17,806 nt of DNA, from NCBI GenBank assembly GCA_021775655.1, contig JAJFHK010000185.1, positions 1 to 17,806 on the forward strand, read 5' to 3'. Made by a program: the position numbers and the translations under genes. Positions 1-7,298 of the stretch are shown here, one piece after another. The notes below the pieces were generated by a model. That model made no database searches and was not told the origin of the DNA. It saw only the letters and a program-made list of their open reading frames with translations. How positions within the stretch are numbered: the first letter of the stretch is position 1; each line of letters opens with the position of its first letter. The DNA is from Filomicrobium sp. (lineage in GTDB: Bacteria > Pseudomonadota > Alphaproteobacteria > Rhizobiales > Hyphomicrobiaceae).

Positions 1-120
1 GGAGAGGACGCACTCATCAGCATTGATGGAATCGTCGATGCGTTTGCTTTTCTGCACAATCAGCCAAAGTCTGCCTGGACGTTCGAGGTCGATGTCCGTA
101 CTTCGCGTGAGAATTGGTAG
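1..120 (+). CDS. C-terminal end of an unidentified protein (partial, cut by left edge)
   Basis: Frame 1 is open from the window edge to a TAG at 118-120 and gives 39 residues ending in FEVDVRTSRENW. The stretch has normal coding composition (mixed hydrophobic and charged residues, no low complexity). A hairpin followed by a short T-rich run starts five bases after the stop, as expected at a gene end. I do not recognise the family from so short a tail. It lies on the same strand as the downstream cyclo-ligase, 121 bases away. Confidence 0.55.
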   Translation, partial: GEDALISIDGIVDAFAFLHNQPKSAWTFEVDVRTSRENW

Positions 121-124
121 GCTT

Positions 125-147
125 GAGGCGCGACGCGCTCATTTTGT
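125..147 (+). terminator. Possible Rho-independent terminator of the upstream gene
   Basis: GAG(g)CGC-gac-GCGCTC forms a six-pair GC-rich stem with one bulged G, followed by ATTTTGT. It begins five bases after the stop codon at 120. The T run is short, so termination may be inefficient. Confidence 0.4.
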
Positions 148-162
148 CTCGACCTTCATTCT

Positions 163-183
163 TGAATAGCCGAGGGCTATTCA
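163..183. repeat. Perfect 9-bp inverted repeat between genes
   Basis: TGAATAGCC-gag-GGCTATTCA: nine paired bases with a three-base loop, 59 bases before the cyclo-ligase ATG. No T run follows, so it is more likely a 5'-leader hairpin, an operator or a second weak terminator. Its function is not determined. Confidence 0.5.
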
Positions 184-241
184 TGTGTTGATATTTCGGC
201 TCTTGCCAGCCTCGGACAAGCAGTCGTAAGTGTTGATTGCA

Positions 242-946
242 ATGTCAAATGATCGACCGGCTGACAACGAGAAGCAGGGGGAGTTCTCTTCGCCCCCATG
301 TTACATGCATGAACTCGACCCGGCATACAGCGGGCTCACCACAGACGAGGCTCAAGCCGTCGATGTTGCGAGATGGCGCAAGGCCGAACGTAAACGCCTC
401 ATCGAAGAACGTCTGGCGCTCCCGGTTGCCGAGCGCGAACAGTCCGCGCGACTCATCGCAAGACATCTTGATGACCTTATCCCGAAATCTGAAGGTGCGG
501 TTGTCAGCGTCTACTGGCCGTTCCGCGGCGAGCCTGATCTGCGTTCCTGGATGGCCGGTGGCGTAGAAAATGGACTTTGCATAGCCCTGCCGATTGTGGT
601 CGCGAAAGGCCAGCCTCTCGTGTTCCGGGAGTGGCAACCGGGATGCCGAATGGAGCGTGGTGTTTGGAATATTCCAATTCCGGCGGACGGTCCTGAGATT
701 GTGCCTGATTTCGTTATCGCGCCGCTGGTCGGGTTCGATCAGGCAGGGTTCAGACTTGGTTACGGTGGCGGATTCTTCGACCGGACACTGGCCCAAGGAT
801 TAAAAGAGCAGACGGTGATCGGCGTCGGCTACGATGGTGGCTCAATCGCGACCATCTTTCCGCAGTGGCACGACATACCGATGAATTGGATCGTTACAGG
901 TGATACGCTGCCGCGCGCGACCGGTCGAATATCAACGAGCAAGTAG
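242..946 (+). CDS. 5-formyltetrahydrofolate cyclo-ligase (MTHFS family)
   Basis: It should catalyse ATP-dependent conversion of 5-formyl-THF to 5,10-methenyl-THF in the cytoplasm, recycling a folate side product. The family signature RLGYGGGFFDRTL (about residues 171-183) carries the glycine-rich phosphate-binding loop. PLVGFDQAGF precedes it, and the N-terminal basic helix ARWRKAERKRLI sits at residues 43-54. The usual domain is about 190 residues; this 234-residue form has about 42 extra N-terminal residues, including SPPCYMHELDPAY. I chose ATG 242 over GTG 230 because it is the first ATG; neither has a strong ribosome site. Folate one-carbon metabolism is linked to formate, which fits the neighbouring FDH genes. 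The family call is secure, the start less so. Confidence 0.92.
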   Translation: MSNDRPADNEKQGEFSSPPCYMHELDPAYSGLTTDEAQAVDVARWRKAERKRLIEERLALPVAEREQSARLIARHLDDLIPKSEGAVVSVYWPFRGEPDLRSWMAGGVENGLCIALPIVVAKGQPLVFREWQPGCRMERGVWNIPIPADGPEIVPDFVIAPLVGFDQAGFRLGYGGGFFDRTLAQGLKEQTVIGVGYDGGSIATIFPQWHDIPMNWIVTGDTLPRATGRISTSK

Positions 947-953
947 CAGCTTG

Positions 954-1001
954 AAGGGCCTCTGCCTTTTATTTCAACCAATGCTGGGTGCAGAAGGCAG
1001 A
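954..1001. terminator. Structured, possibly bidirectional terminator between convergent genes
   Basis: Two alternative structures occupy the gap between convergent genes. A short stem AAGGGC-ctct-GCCTTT (954-969) is followed by TATTTC, which could end the plus-strand cyclo-ligase transcript. A perfect 8-bp pair TCTGCCTT (961-968) / AAGGCAGA (994-1001) encloses 25 bases and could act on both strands. Neither has a long T run. Confidence 0.4.
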
Positions 1002-1048
1002 TGAGTTGAGGGAAACTTAGTGGAGCTATTTTAACGTTGAACTCATAC

Positions 1049-1519
1049 TTATCTTTCTGATTTCGGCACTTCGTCATAGGTCGCGAAAACCTTAGTCGTC
1101 CCATCCTTTTTGATCAGAAGTACTTCGTACTTTTCCCGCCGGTCGCCGGACTCCATACCCGGGGAACCGATCGGCATGCCGGGGACGGTGAGACCAACTG
1201 CCTCCGGTCTTTCCTTCAATAGGCGGGCGACTTCCTTGGCGGGAACGTGACCTTCGATGGTATAGCCCTGGACGCGTCCGGTATGACACGCAGCAAGCTT
1301 TGGCGATACGCCGTTATCGAGCTTGAACCGCATTAACGCGCCGGCCGTCACGTCTTCTGTTGCGACTTTGAAGCCAGATTGGTGGAGGTGTTTCACCCAT
1401 GCTCCGCAACAGCCACAAGAGGCGGTCTTCTTTACGTAAACAATGGCATCATCAGCGGCATGCGCCATTGCTCCTGCGGCGACCATCGCAATCAAGGCTA
1501 TAACGATTATTCGCTGCAT
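1049..1519 (-). CDS. DUF411 family secreted metal-binding protein
   Basis: A 156-residue protein with a signal peptide (hydrophobic residues 4-19, likely cut after AHA at about 19-21). The mature part has the DUF411 layout: a thioredoxin-like strand followed by KTASCGCCGAW (Cys 35, 37 and 38), an ACHT motif (Cys78, His79) and the conserved VPGMPIGSPGME segment at about 112-123. Family members are usually described as metal-binding, often beside copper-resistance genes. The cysteines and histidine suggest copper or a similar soft metal in the periplasm. The start is supported by AGGAG seven bases upstream of ATG 1519. It is convergent with the cyclo-ligase. No copper genes are visible here, so its link to the FDH cluster is unclear. 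Confidence 0.88.
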   Translation of the reverse strand: MQRIIVIALIAMVAAGAMAHAADDAIVYVKKTASCGCCGAWVKHLHQSGFKVATEDVTAGALMRFKLDNGVSPKLAACHTGRVQGYTIEGHVPAKEVARLLKERPEAVGLTVPGMPIGSPGMESGDRREKYEVLLIKKDGTTKVFATYDEVPKSER

Positions 1520-1611
1520 GTTTGCTCCTGAACTTCACTGATCACGCACCCGCCCGATTCAATGCGTCGCAAATTTTCGAGCGGGGTTCCGGCATCCGAC
1601 TCTCCTCGGAC

Positions 1612-3156
1612 CTACCCCCGATCAAGCCCTTGGGCTTCGAGCTCGCTGAGGTACTTGGCCCAGAGGGCGTCCTTTTCGGTTCCAAGTTTGTGCAGATAGC
1701 CGAAGGCGAAGAGGCCGGTGTTGTGGCCGTCGTCGAAGTGGATCTTGACGGCGTAATTGCCGACAGGCTGCAGCTCGGTGATTTTGACGTTCTTCTTTTT
1801 TGCAACGGTCACACGCTGGCTTTCGGAATGGCCCTGAACCTCCGCCGATGGGCTCATGACACGAAGCATTTCTGCTGACAAAGCGAATTTAGCACCATCA
1901 TCGAAAGTTACGTCTAGCGACGTGCCATCGTCTGCCAATTCAAGATTTGGCGGCGCAACGGCATTGCCTGCTGCCGTTTCCATCTCCGCCCAAACCCTGG
2001 CAGCCAAATCACGGTAGATTTGCGCGTGCGGGCTGTCGGGGGCGGTCGCCGTCACAGGCTGGCCGGTATCGGAGGTTTCTCGGATTTGCATGTGAAGCGG
2101 TACACCGCCGAGGAATGGGACGGACAATTTCTGGGCTTCTATGCGGGCGCCGCCATGGCCGAAGATGTGGCTCTCTTCACCGCACTTGGGACAGACAAAC
2201 GTTGACATATTTTCGACGATGCCGAGCACCGGCACATTGACCTGTTCGAACATGCCCAGGCCCTTGCGCGCGTCGATGAGGGCAAGGTCTTGCGGCGTCG
2301 AAACAATGACAGCTCCAGACAGCGGCACCTGCTGAGCCATGGTCAGCTGCACGTCGCCGGTGCCAGGCGGCATATCGATGAGCACCACGTCAAGTTCGCC
2401 CCATGCGACCTGGAACAGCATCTGGTGAAGTGCTTGAACGACCATCGGGCCGCGCCAAACGATAGGCGTGCCCTCGTCAACGAGGAAGCCCATCGACATG
2501 ACCTTGAGGCCATAACCGGAAAGCGGGCTTACGATCTTGCCGTCCTTGGCTTCAGGGCGGCCGGTGATCCCGAGAAGACGCGGCTGGGAAGGACCGAAGA
2601 TGTCGGCGTCGAGAATACCGACCTTGAGGCCGATGGCCTGTAGTCCCAGCGCGAGGTTGACCGTCGTCGTTGATTTGCCGACCCCACCCTTACCGGATGC
2701 TACCGCGATCAAATGTTTGACGCCTGGAATGTTGTTTGGCTTGGCACCGCCGCCAGCTTTTAGCGTTGGTTCCGGACCTGGAGGGGGACCACCAGCAGGG
2801 GAGCCGCCGCCCATGCGGGCACGCGCTTCCGCGACGCGTGGATGTTCATGCACATTTCCGCCAGAGGCGACAGGACTCTGGGCAGGCGCAGGGCGGGCCG
2901 AACCAGGTTGCGCCTCGGCGGTCAAAACTGCGGTTGCTCCGGCCACGCCTTCCATTTCGGCGACAACTTTCTGGGCGGCCTGGCGCAGGGGATCCAATTC
3001 CTCAGCTTTGTCAGCAGGAACCGTAATGGAGAAGTAGACCCGGCCATCCTTCTGCAGGATTTCGGAAACGAGCCCGAGGTCGACGATGTTGCCGTCGAGG
3101 TCGGGGCCCTTGACGCGGCGCAGTTCGGACAGAATTTGGTCCTTCGTAACGGACAT
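1612..3156 (-). CDS. Mrp/ApbC-type Fe-S cluster carrier ATPase with C-terminal DUF971 domain
   Basis: A cytoplasmic P-loop ATPase of the Mrp/NBP35 group, which binds and transfers [4Fe-4S] clusters. An N-terminal MIP18/DUF59-like domain covers residues 1-80, followed by a Pro/Gly/Ala-rich linker (about 82-145). The ATPase domain runs from 147 to about 390, with the deviant Walker A GKGGVGKST at 155-163, DADIFGPSQP at 183-192, DMPPGTGD at 261-268 and the cluster-binding CPKC at 322-325. Residues about 400-510 match DUF971 (GBBH-like N-terminal domain), for example LRVMSPSAEVQGH and the later FDDGHNTGLFAFGYLHKLG. Typical ApbC is 350-390 residues, so this 514-residue form is a fusion. AGGAGA lies about eight bases before ATG 3156. 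Divergent from fdhD, it may serve Fe-S maturation of FDH, which is an inference. Confidence 0.93.
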   Translation of the reverse strand: MSVTKDQILSELRRVKGPDLDGNIVDLGLVSEILQKDGRVYFSITVPADKAEELDPLRQAAQKVVAEMEGVAGATAVLTAEAQPGSARPAPAQSPVASGGNVHEHPRVAEARARMGGGSPAGGPPPGPEPTLKAGGGAKPNNIPGVKHLIAVASGKGGVGKSTTTVNLALGLQAIGLKVGILDADIFGPSQPRLLGITGRPEAKDGKIVSPLSGYGLKVMSMGFLVDEGTPIVWRGPMVVQALHQMLFQVAWGELDVVLIDMPPGTGDVQLTMAQQVPLSGAVIVSTPQDLALIDARKGLGMFEQVNVPVLGIVENMSTFVCPKCGEESHIFGHGGARIEAQKLSVPFLGGVPLHMQIRETSDTGQPVTATAPDSPHAQIYRDLAARVWAEMETAAGNAVAPPNLELADDGTSLDVTFDDGAKFALSAEMLRVMSPSAEVQGHSESQRVTVAKKKNVKITELQPVGNYAVKIHFDDGHNTGLFAFGYLHKLGTEKDALWAKYLSELEAQGLDRG

Positions 3157-3319
3157 GACTGCTCTTCTCCTGGGAAGGTATTGAATCGCAGAGTCTCGTG
3201 GTGGCGGTCCAAGACCACCCTCAGCCAGCTCGGTGCGATAAGCGGGATCAGTTGTTCATTATTCCGCCAGCGGCGCGCCGGCAAGTCGCGCACGCAAGCA
3301 GATCTTATTCCTGACCCAT

Positions 3320-4300
3320 GTGATAAGGTATTGCGGACCGGATGCCAAGGGGGTGTCGAAGGGGGGCAGCGGTCGTGCTAAGGAGTTGCGCCCAATCATC
3401 AGCCGAACGAGGCCTTGTTTGTCTAAAGCGCTGAAGGAATACGAAGTCAGGCCGACGCCCGAGGATCCAGCACTGTCGCAATCGGTCAGTGGCATCGATC
3501 ACGAAGGCCGCGAGGTCGAGACGGTTGTCGTTACAGAACGGGCACTGACGCTGTTCTTGAACGGGCGCGAAATTGTCACCATGATGACGATTGGAGACCA
3601 TCCCGACTTATTGGCGGTCGGCTTCCTTCTGAATCAGGGGATGCTGCGCGACGATGACGAGATTATCGGGATCGACTACGAGGAAGACATTGCGACAATC
3701 GTAGTGCGGACGGCACGCGAAACGGACTACGAGGAAAAGCTCAAAAAGAAGGTGCAGACGTCCGGCTGCGCGCAAGGCACAGTGTTCGGTGACCTTCTTG
3801 AGAAACTCGACGGGATCAATCTTTGCAAAACGGCGCGGCTAAAAACGTCGTGGCTCTATGGGCTGTCAAAGAAGATCAACACCGAGCCTAGCCTGTATCT
3901 CAAAGCCGGTGCCATCCACGGCTGTGTTCTTTGCTCTGAGGACCGGCCGCTCGTCTATATGGAAGACGTTGGGCGGCATAACGCCATCGACAAAATCGCC
4001 GGGTACATGTTTCTCAACGACGTCGCGCCTGACGACAAAATCTTTTATACGACCGGACGCCTGACATCCGAGATGGTGATCAAGTGCGTGAAGATGGGCA
4101 TTCCGATCCTGGCATCTCGATCGGGTTTCACCGCCTGGGGCGTTGAACTTGCACGTGAAGCCGGGCTGACGCTGATCGGCCGAGCACGCGGCAAGCGCTT
4201 CGTGTGTCTATCAGGCGTGGAGCGCATTGAATTCGACGCGGATGCGAATGCAGTCGACGAAGAAGACAGCAAGCATCGACGGAAGGGGAGTGCGGGGTAA
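3320..4300 (+). CDS. fdhD: FdhD, sulfur carrier/sulfurtransferase for formate dehydrogenase maturation
   Basis: FdhD moves sulfur from a cysteine desulfurase to the bis-MGD cofactor and is needed for active FDH. Family hallmarks are EDVGRHNAIDKIAGYM (about residues 215-230) and TTGRLTSEMVIKCVKMGIPILASRSGF followed by AREAGLTLIGRARGKRF. The segment that is normally CxxC (usually SCGVCG-like) reads SGCAQGTV here: Cys150 is kept but the second cysteine is a glycine. A separate pair, Cys202 and Cys205 (HGCVLC), lies just before the EDVGRHN motif. The start is uncertain. GTG 3320 is the longest form and has no ribosome site; AAGGAG at 3380-3385 has no good start just after it; TTG 3419 would give a protein starting at LSKALKEYEV. 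It heads a plus-strand run with mobA and mobB. Confidence 0.92.
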   Translation: MIRYCGPDAKGVSKGGSGRAKELRPIISRTRPCLSKALKEYEVRPTPEDPALSQSVSGIDHEGREVETVVVTERALTLFLNGREIVTMMTIGDHPDLLAVGFLLNQGMLRDDDEIIGIDYEEDIATIVVRTARETDYEEKLKKKVQTSGCAQGTVFGDLLEKLDGINLCKTARLKTSWLYGLSKKINTEPSLYLKAGAIHGCVLCSEDRPLVYMEDVGRHNAIDKIAGYMFLNDVAPDDKIFYTTGRLTSEMVIKCVKMGIPILASRSGFTAWGVELAREAGLTLIGRARGKRFVCLSGVERIEFDADANAVDEEDSKHRRKGSAG

Positions 4301-4338
4301 ATGGATTGCATATGCGACGGCCACGGGAGTCGAGTGTA

Positions 4339-5970
4339 ATGCGAGTTCAGTCAAGAACATCATTCGCAATCGTCATTGCGCTAGGTCTTGCCGCCGCTAC
4401 GCCGCTGGCGTCGCACGATGAACGCAGCGAGGGCAACCTTACCGGGCATCCGGACGTGCCGCCGACCATCGCAAGCATCACCGCGAAGACGCGCGAAGCA
4501 TATCTCAACTCATTGATGTCGCCGTTTCGGCGTGCTGCAGGCGCAGACCTTGTGCTTGATCAGAGTGACATTGATGGCGCCCGACTTCGCCGGGAAGCTG
4601 CGACCCGCGCCGCGCGCGTGCAAAGCGTACTCAAATACGATCTTGACGGGGACGGGGTCGTATCCCGGGCTGAAATCGAAGAGGGCATGGCCCCCAGCAA
4701 ATCGTCGCGCGGATTTGCCGGACAAATTGAACGCATCATGGCGCAGGACGCCAACGGCGATGGCCGCATCGAAATCGCGGAAGTCCTCGCCGGGACGACC
4801 TCGGTCCGCCGGAATGCCACTCAGACAGACCGGCTCAAAGACTTACTTTCACTTGATCCAAATGTTGACGGCCGTCTCACCGGCAACGAACTCGAAGCGA
4901 TCGGCCAAAAGATCTTCGCTGCCTACGACAGCGATGGCGATGGATCAATTTCCGACGAGGAGTCGGCGCTCTGGCAGTTGGTGCGTCGAGAAGCCCAGAA
5001 TCGCGCGAAGGAAGAACCGACGGCCTCCGAACTTGCCGCATGCGATTTGACGGCTGTCGCTCCGGGGGTCGAAGTTTTGCTGGTCGGCTCCTACGGTTCA
5101 AAAGCGATTTCGAATGTCACGGTTGCAGGCCAGGACGAAACGACAGTGACAAGCGAGGTTTACATAGAACCAGGCAATAAGCCGCTTTTCATTGTCGCCG
5201 CAACAATGAAGCCGCGCATCTGGCGGTTCCGGGGAGGAACCGAACGTGTGACGCAGTTTGTCGCGTTGTCGGCTGGAACGAAGAAGACAGGCGCGCGTGT
5301 CGGTGTCGTTGGACTGCCGAAAGACCGAGTGAGATTTTTGGAGCCTGAAAGTTGCTTTCGCTACTTCACCGACGAGAAGCGCCCTGAAACCAACCGGGCA
5401 AAACGAATCGTTGAGATCAAGACCGGCCAGCCGGTGGTAAAATTAGTTGCAACCTACGATCTCACCGAAGTCGCGCTACCGTCGGGGATCACGCCGCCTG
5501 AACCCGACAGGGCAAGGCGCAGCCTTCGCGTGGTTATCGGCGAAACGGAATATGAAGTGCGCAACGGCAAACCGGTTCTCGTTGATCGCGAACCCGAAGC
5601 TGACAGGTTGCGTCCGGCGAGCGTCGACCCGGCGACCTACCGCAATTTTCGCCGCTTTTCCCCAGCCGGCGTCGTGGGCATCGAGCCCGACTTTGTCGTC
5701 TCGCCCAAGACGGTAGAGCGCTACGAGGTGCTTCCCGAATTTGCAGGGCTTGTGGAACTCCTCAAGGACGGCAGCCTGGAAACGATCTCAAATGGAGAAT
5801 ACCGGATCGTGAAGCCCATTGCTCGCTATCCTGCTGGTCTGAGCGGTGCGCTGGCGGTGAATTTCGTTCTTGCCGAAGGCGTGCCGGAACCAAAGGGATC
5901 GGCGGGCCACTCGTGCGTCAAGTCAGAGGCGACGAACAAGCCGCTGGCCAACTCCGGGCGCTGCCGGTAG
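4339..5970 (+). CDS. Secreted EF-hand calcium-binding protein with an unidentified C-terminal domain
   Basis: A 543-residue protein. ATG 4339 puts a clear signal peptide first (hydrophobic AIVIALGLAAATPL, likely cut near LAS), so it should be periplasmic. Four EF-hand loops follow: DLDGDGVVSRAE (about residue 101), DANGDGRIEIAE (about 137), a degenerate DPNVDGRLTGNE (about 173) and DSDGDGSISDEE (about 197). Three keep the full calcium ligand pattern. Residues about 230-543 resemble no family I know. That part is probably beta-rich and has four cysteines, two near positions 234 and 335 and two near the end (HSCVKS and SGRCR). It starts 38 bases after fdhD, so it is probably co-transcribed. An earlier TTG (4306) or ATG (4312) is possible but would hide the signal peptide. 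Confidence 0.8.
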   Translation: MRVQSRTSFAIVIALGLAAATPLASHDERSEGNLTGHPDVPPTIASITAKTREAYLNSLMSPFRRAAGADLVLDQSDIDGARLRREAATRAARVQSVLKYDLDGDGVVSRAEIEEGMAPSKSSRGFAGQIERIMAQDANGDGRIEIAEVLAGTTSVRRNATQTDRLKDLLSLDPNVDGRLTGNELEAIGQKIFAAYDSDGDGSISDEESALWQLVRREAQNRAKEEPTASELAACDLTAVAPGVEVLLVGSYGSKAISNVTVAGQDETTVTSEVYIEPGNKPLFIVAATMKPRIWRFRGGTERVTQFVALSAGTKKTGARVGVVGLPKDRVRFLEPESCFRYFTDEKRPETNRAKRIVEIKTGQPVVKLVATYDLTEVALPSGITPPEPDRARRSLRVVIGETEYEVRNGKPVLVDREPEADRLRPASVDPATYRNFRRFSPAGVVGIEPDFVVSPKTVERYEVLPEFAGLVELLKDGSLETISNGEYRIVKPIARYPAGLSGALAVNFVLAEGVPEPKGSAGHSCVKSEATNKPLANSGRCR

Positions 5971-5988
5971 CAGCGTGATTATTCCTTC
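5959..5988 (+). terminator. Weak hairpin at the end of the EF-hand gene
   Basis: CGCTGC-cggta-GCAGCG is a perfect six-pair GC-rich stem spanning the stop codon, followed by TGATTATTCCTTCTT. It may attenuate transcription into mobA rather than end it fully, because the T-rich stretch is interrupted. Confidence 0.3.
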
Positions 5989-6023
5989 TTGCGGTTGGCC
6001 AATTCCCCACTAGATTGCCGGCC

Positions 6024-6656
6024 ATGACCATTTCGAAAGACAAAATTGTCGGCGTTCTGCTTGCCGGTGGGCAGTCGCGGCGCATGGGCGGAGGCGACAA
6101 GGGCCTTCGCGAAATCGCCGGGCGGCCGATGTTGGAACACGTGCTGAACAAGTTTCGCGAACAGGTCGGCCGGGTTATCCTTAACGCCAACGGCGATCCT
6201 GCGCGCTTCTCGGCATTCGGGTTGCCTGTCACAGCCGACCCGATCGAGGGCAATGTCGGACCGCTTGCCGGTGTGCTTGCCGGTATGCGATGGGCTGCAC
6301 AGAACGAGCCTGGAGCGACCCACATTGCAACCGCATCGACGGACGCGCCGCTGATCCCAACGGATCTCGTCCAGCGCCTATCTGCAGCCCTAGTCGGCCA
6401 GTCTGAGAAAATCGCGCTGGCGAAATCGGGTGGATTCATGCATCCGGTGATCGGGCTGTGGCCAGTGGAGTTTGCCGACGACCTGGAGATAGCCCTGAAG
6501 GATGGCGTGCGCAAGGTGCTGCACTGGACGGACCGGCATGGTACGGTCGGTGTCGAATTCGAATTCGCCGCTTTTGGCGACAAATATATCGATCCGTTCT
6601 TTAACGCCAATACGCCCGAAGAATTCGACGAAGTGGCCGCCCTTCTGGCAGAATGA
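6024..6656 (+). CDS. mobA: MobA, molybdenum cofactor guanylyltransferase
   Basis: It transfers GMP from GTP to Mo-molybdopterin to make the MGD cofactor that FDH-type enzymes need; cytoplasmic. The N-terminal nucleotide-binding signature GVLLAGGQSRRMGGGDKGL (about residues 10-28) is textbook, followed by GPLAGVLAGM at 79-88 and the metal-site region STDAPLIP at 105-112. At 210 residues from ATG 6024 it has normal family length. A TTG at 6015 would add three residues; I chose the ATG because it sits closer to the conserved first strand. No strong ribosome site is visible. mobB follows after 39 bases. Confidence 0.95.
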   Translation: MTISKDKIVGVLLAGGQSRRMGGGDKGLREIAGRPMLEHVLNKFREQVGRVILNANGDPARFSAFGLPVTADPIEGNVGPLAGVLAGMRWAAQNEPGATHIATASTDAPLIPTDLVQRLSAALVGQSEKIALAKSGGFMHPVIGLWPVEFADDLEIALKDGVRKVLHWTDRHGTVGVEFEFAAFGDKYIDPFFNANTPEEFDEVAALLAE

Positions 6657-6695
6657 GGCAAAGGCCGCCGGCCGTCCTGGGAGCCCAAGAACCGA

Positions 6696-7298
6696 ATGAA
6701 GATAACAACTCCACATGGCGCGCCGATTATCGGGATCGCAGGCTGGAAGAAATCAGGCAAGACGACACTGACCGTCCGGCTGATTGAAACGTTCAGTAAG
6801 CGCGGGTTGAAAGTCGCTTCGCTAAAGCATGCGCACCATGCCTTCCAGATCGACGATGCAGGCACCGATTCTGCGCGTCACCGACGCTCTGGTGCTGCCC
6901 AGGTGGCTGTGGTGTCGGCGAAGAGATGGGCCATCATTACCGAACTTAATGGCGCGCCGGAACCGAATTTTGAGGAAGTGATCGCTGCATTGGAGCCATG
7001 CGACATCGTCATCGTCGAGGGCTATAAGTCGGCTGCCATCCCGAAGATCGAAGCGCGCAGATCAGCCTCGTTCACGAAAACGCCGCTTAGCGACGAAGAT
7101 CCGCTGGTCATCGCGATCGCGGCTGATCACACGGTGGACAATACGGCGCTGCCAGTGTTCTCACTCGACGACGTCGAAGGCATCGCCGACTTTATCAATG
7201 CGCAGCTCGGTCCATTGAATGGCGCTTGCCGCGAGGCCAGAACCGGCGTGTCTGCCGAGCGTTCACACGCCGAGGGATTGAGCGAGGAAAAGCAGTGA
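6696..7298 (+). CDS. mobB: MobB, molybdopterin-guanine dinucleotide biosynthesis GTP-binding protein
   Basis: A P-loop GTPase that assists MobA in MGD formation; it is not strictly essential in well-studied bacteria. Walker A is GWKKSGKT at residues 16-23. The family-typical KHAHHAFQIDDAGTDSARHR (44-63) and IVEGYK (106-111) follow. The length of 200 residues includes a tail of about 25 residues beyond the usual domain (ACREARTGVSAERSHAEG). Its TGA overlaps the GTG of the next gene (GTGA), so translation of the two is probably coupled. Confidence 0.94.
   Translation: MKITTPHGAPIIGIAGWKKSGKTTLTVRLIETFSKRGLKVASLKHAHHAFQIDDAGTDSARHRRSGAAQVAVVSAKRWAIITELNGAPEPNFEEVIAALEPCDIVIVEGYKSAAIPKIEARRSASFTKTPLSDEDPLVIAIAADHTVDNTALPVFSLDDVEGIADFINAQLGPLNGACREARTGVSAERSHAEGLSEEKQ

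Noticed and set aside
121..241. 6S RNA gene upstream of the cyclo-ligase, an arrangement known from E. coli ssrS-ygfA
   Set aside because: The gap is only 121 bases and shows two short separate hairpins, not the long rod with a central bubble of 6S RNA.
4306..4338. Earlier start for the EF-hand protein (TTG 4306 or ATG 4312)
   Set aside because: It would add an Arg-rich segment before the signal peptide. ATG 4339 gives a standard signal sequence and has GGGAG upstream.
5918..6865. A 315-codon minus-strand frame opposite mobA
   Set aside because: It is antisense to mobA and the start of mobB, which are secure. The composition is Ser/Pro/Arg-rich with no motif.
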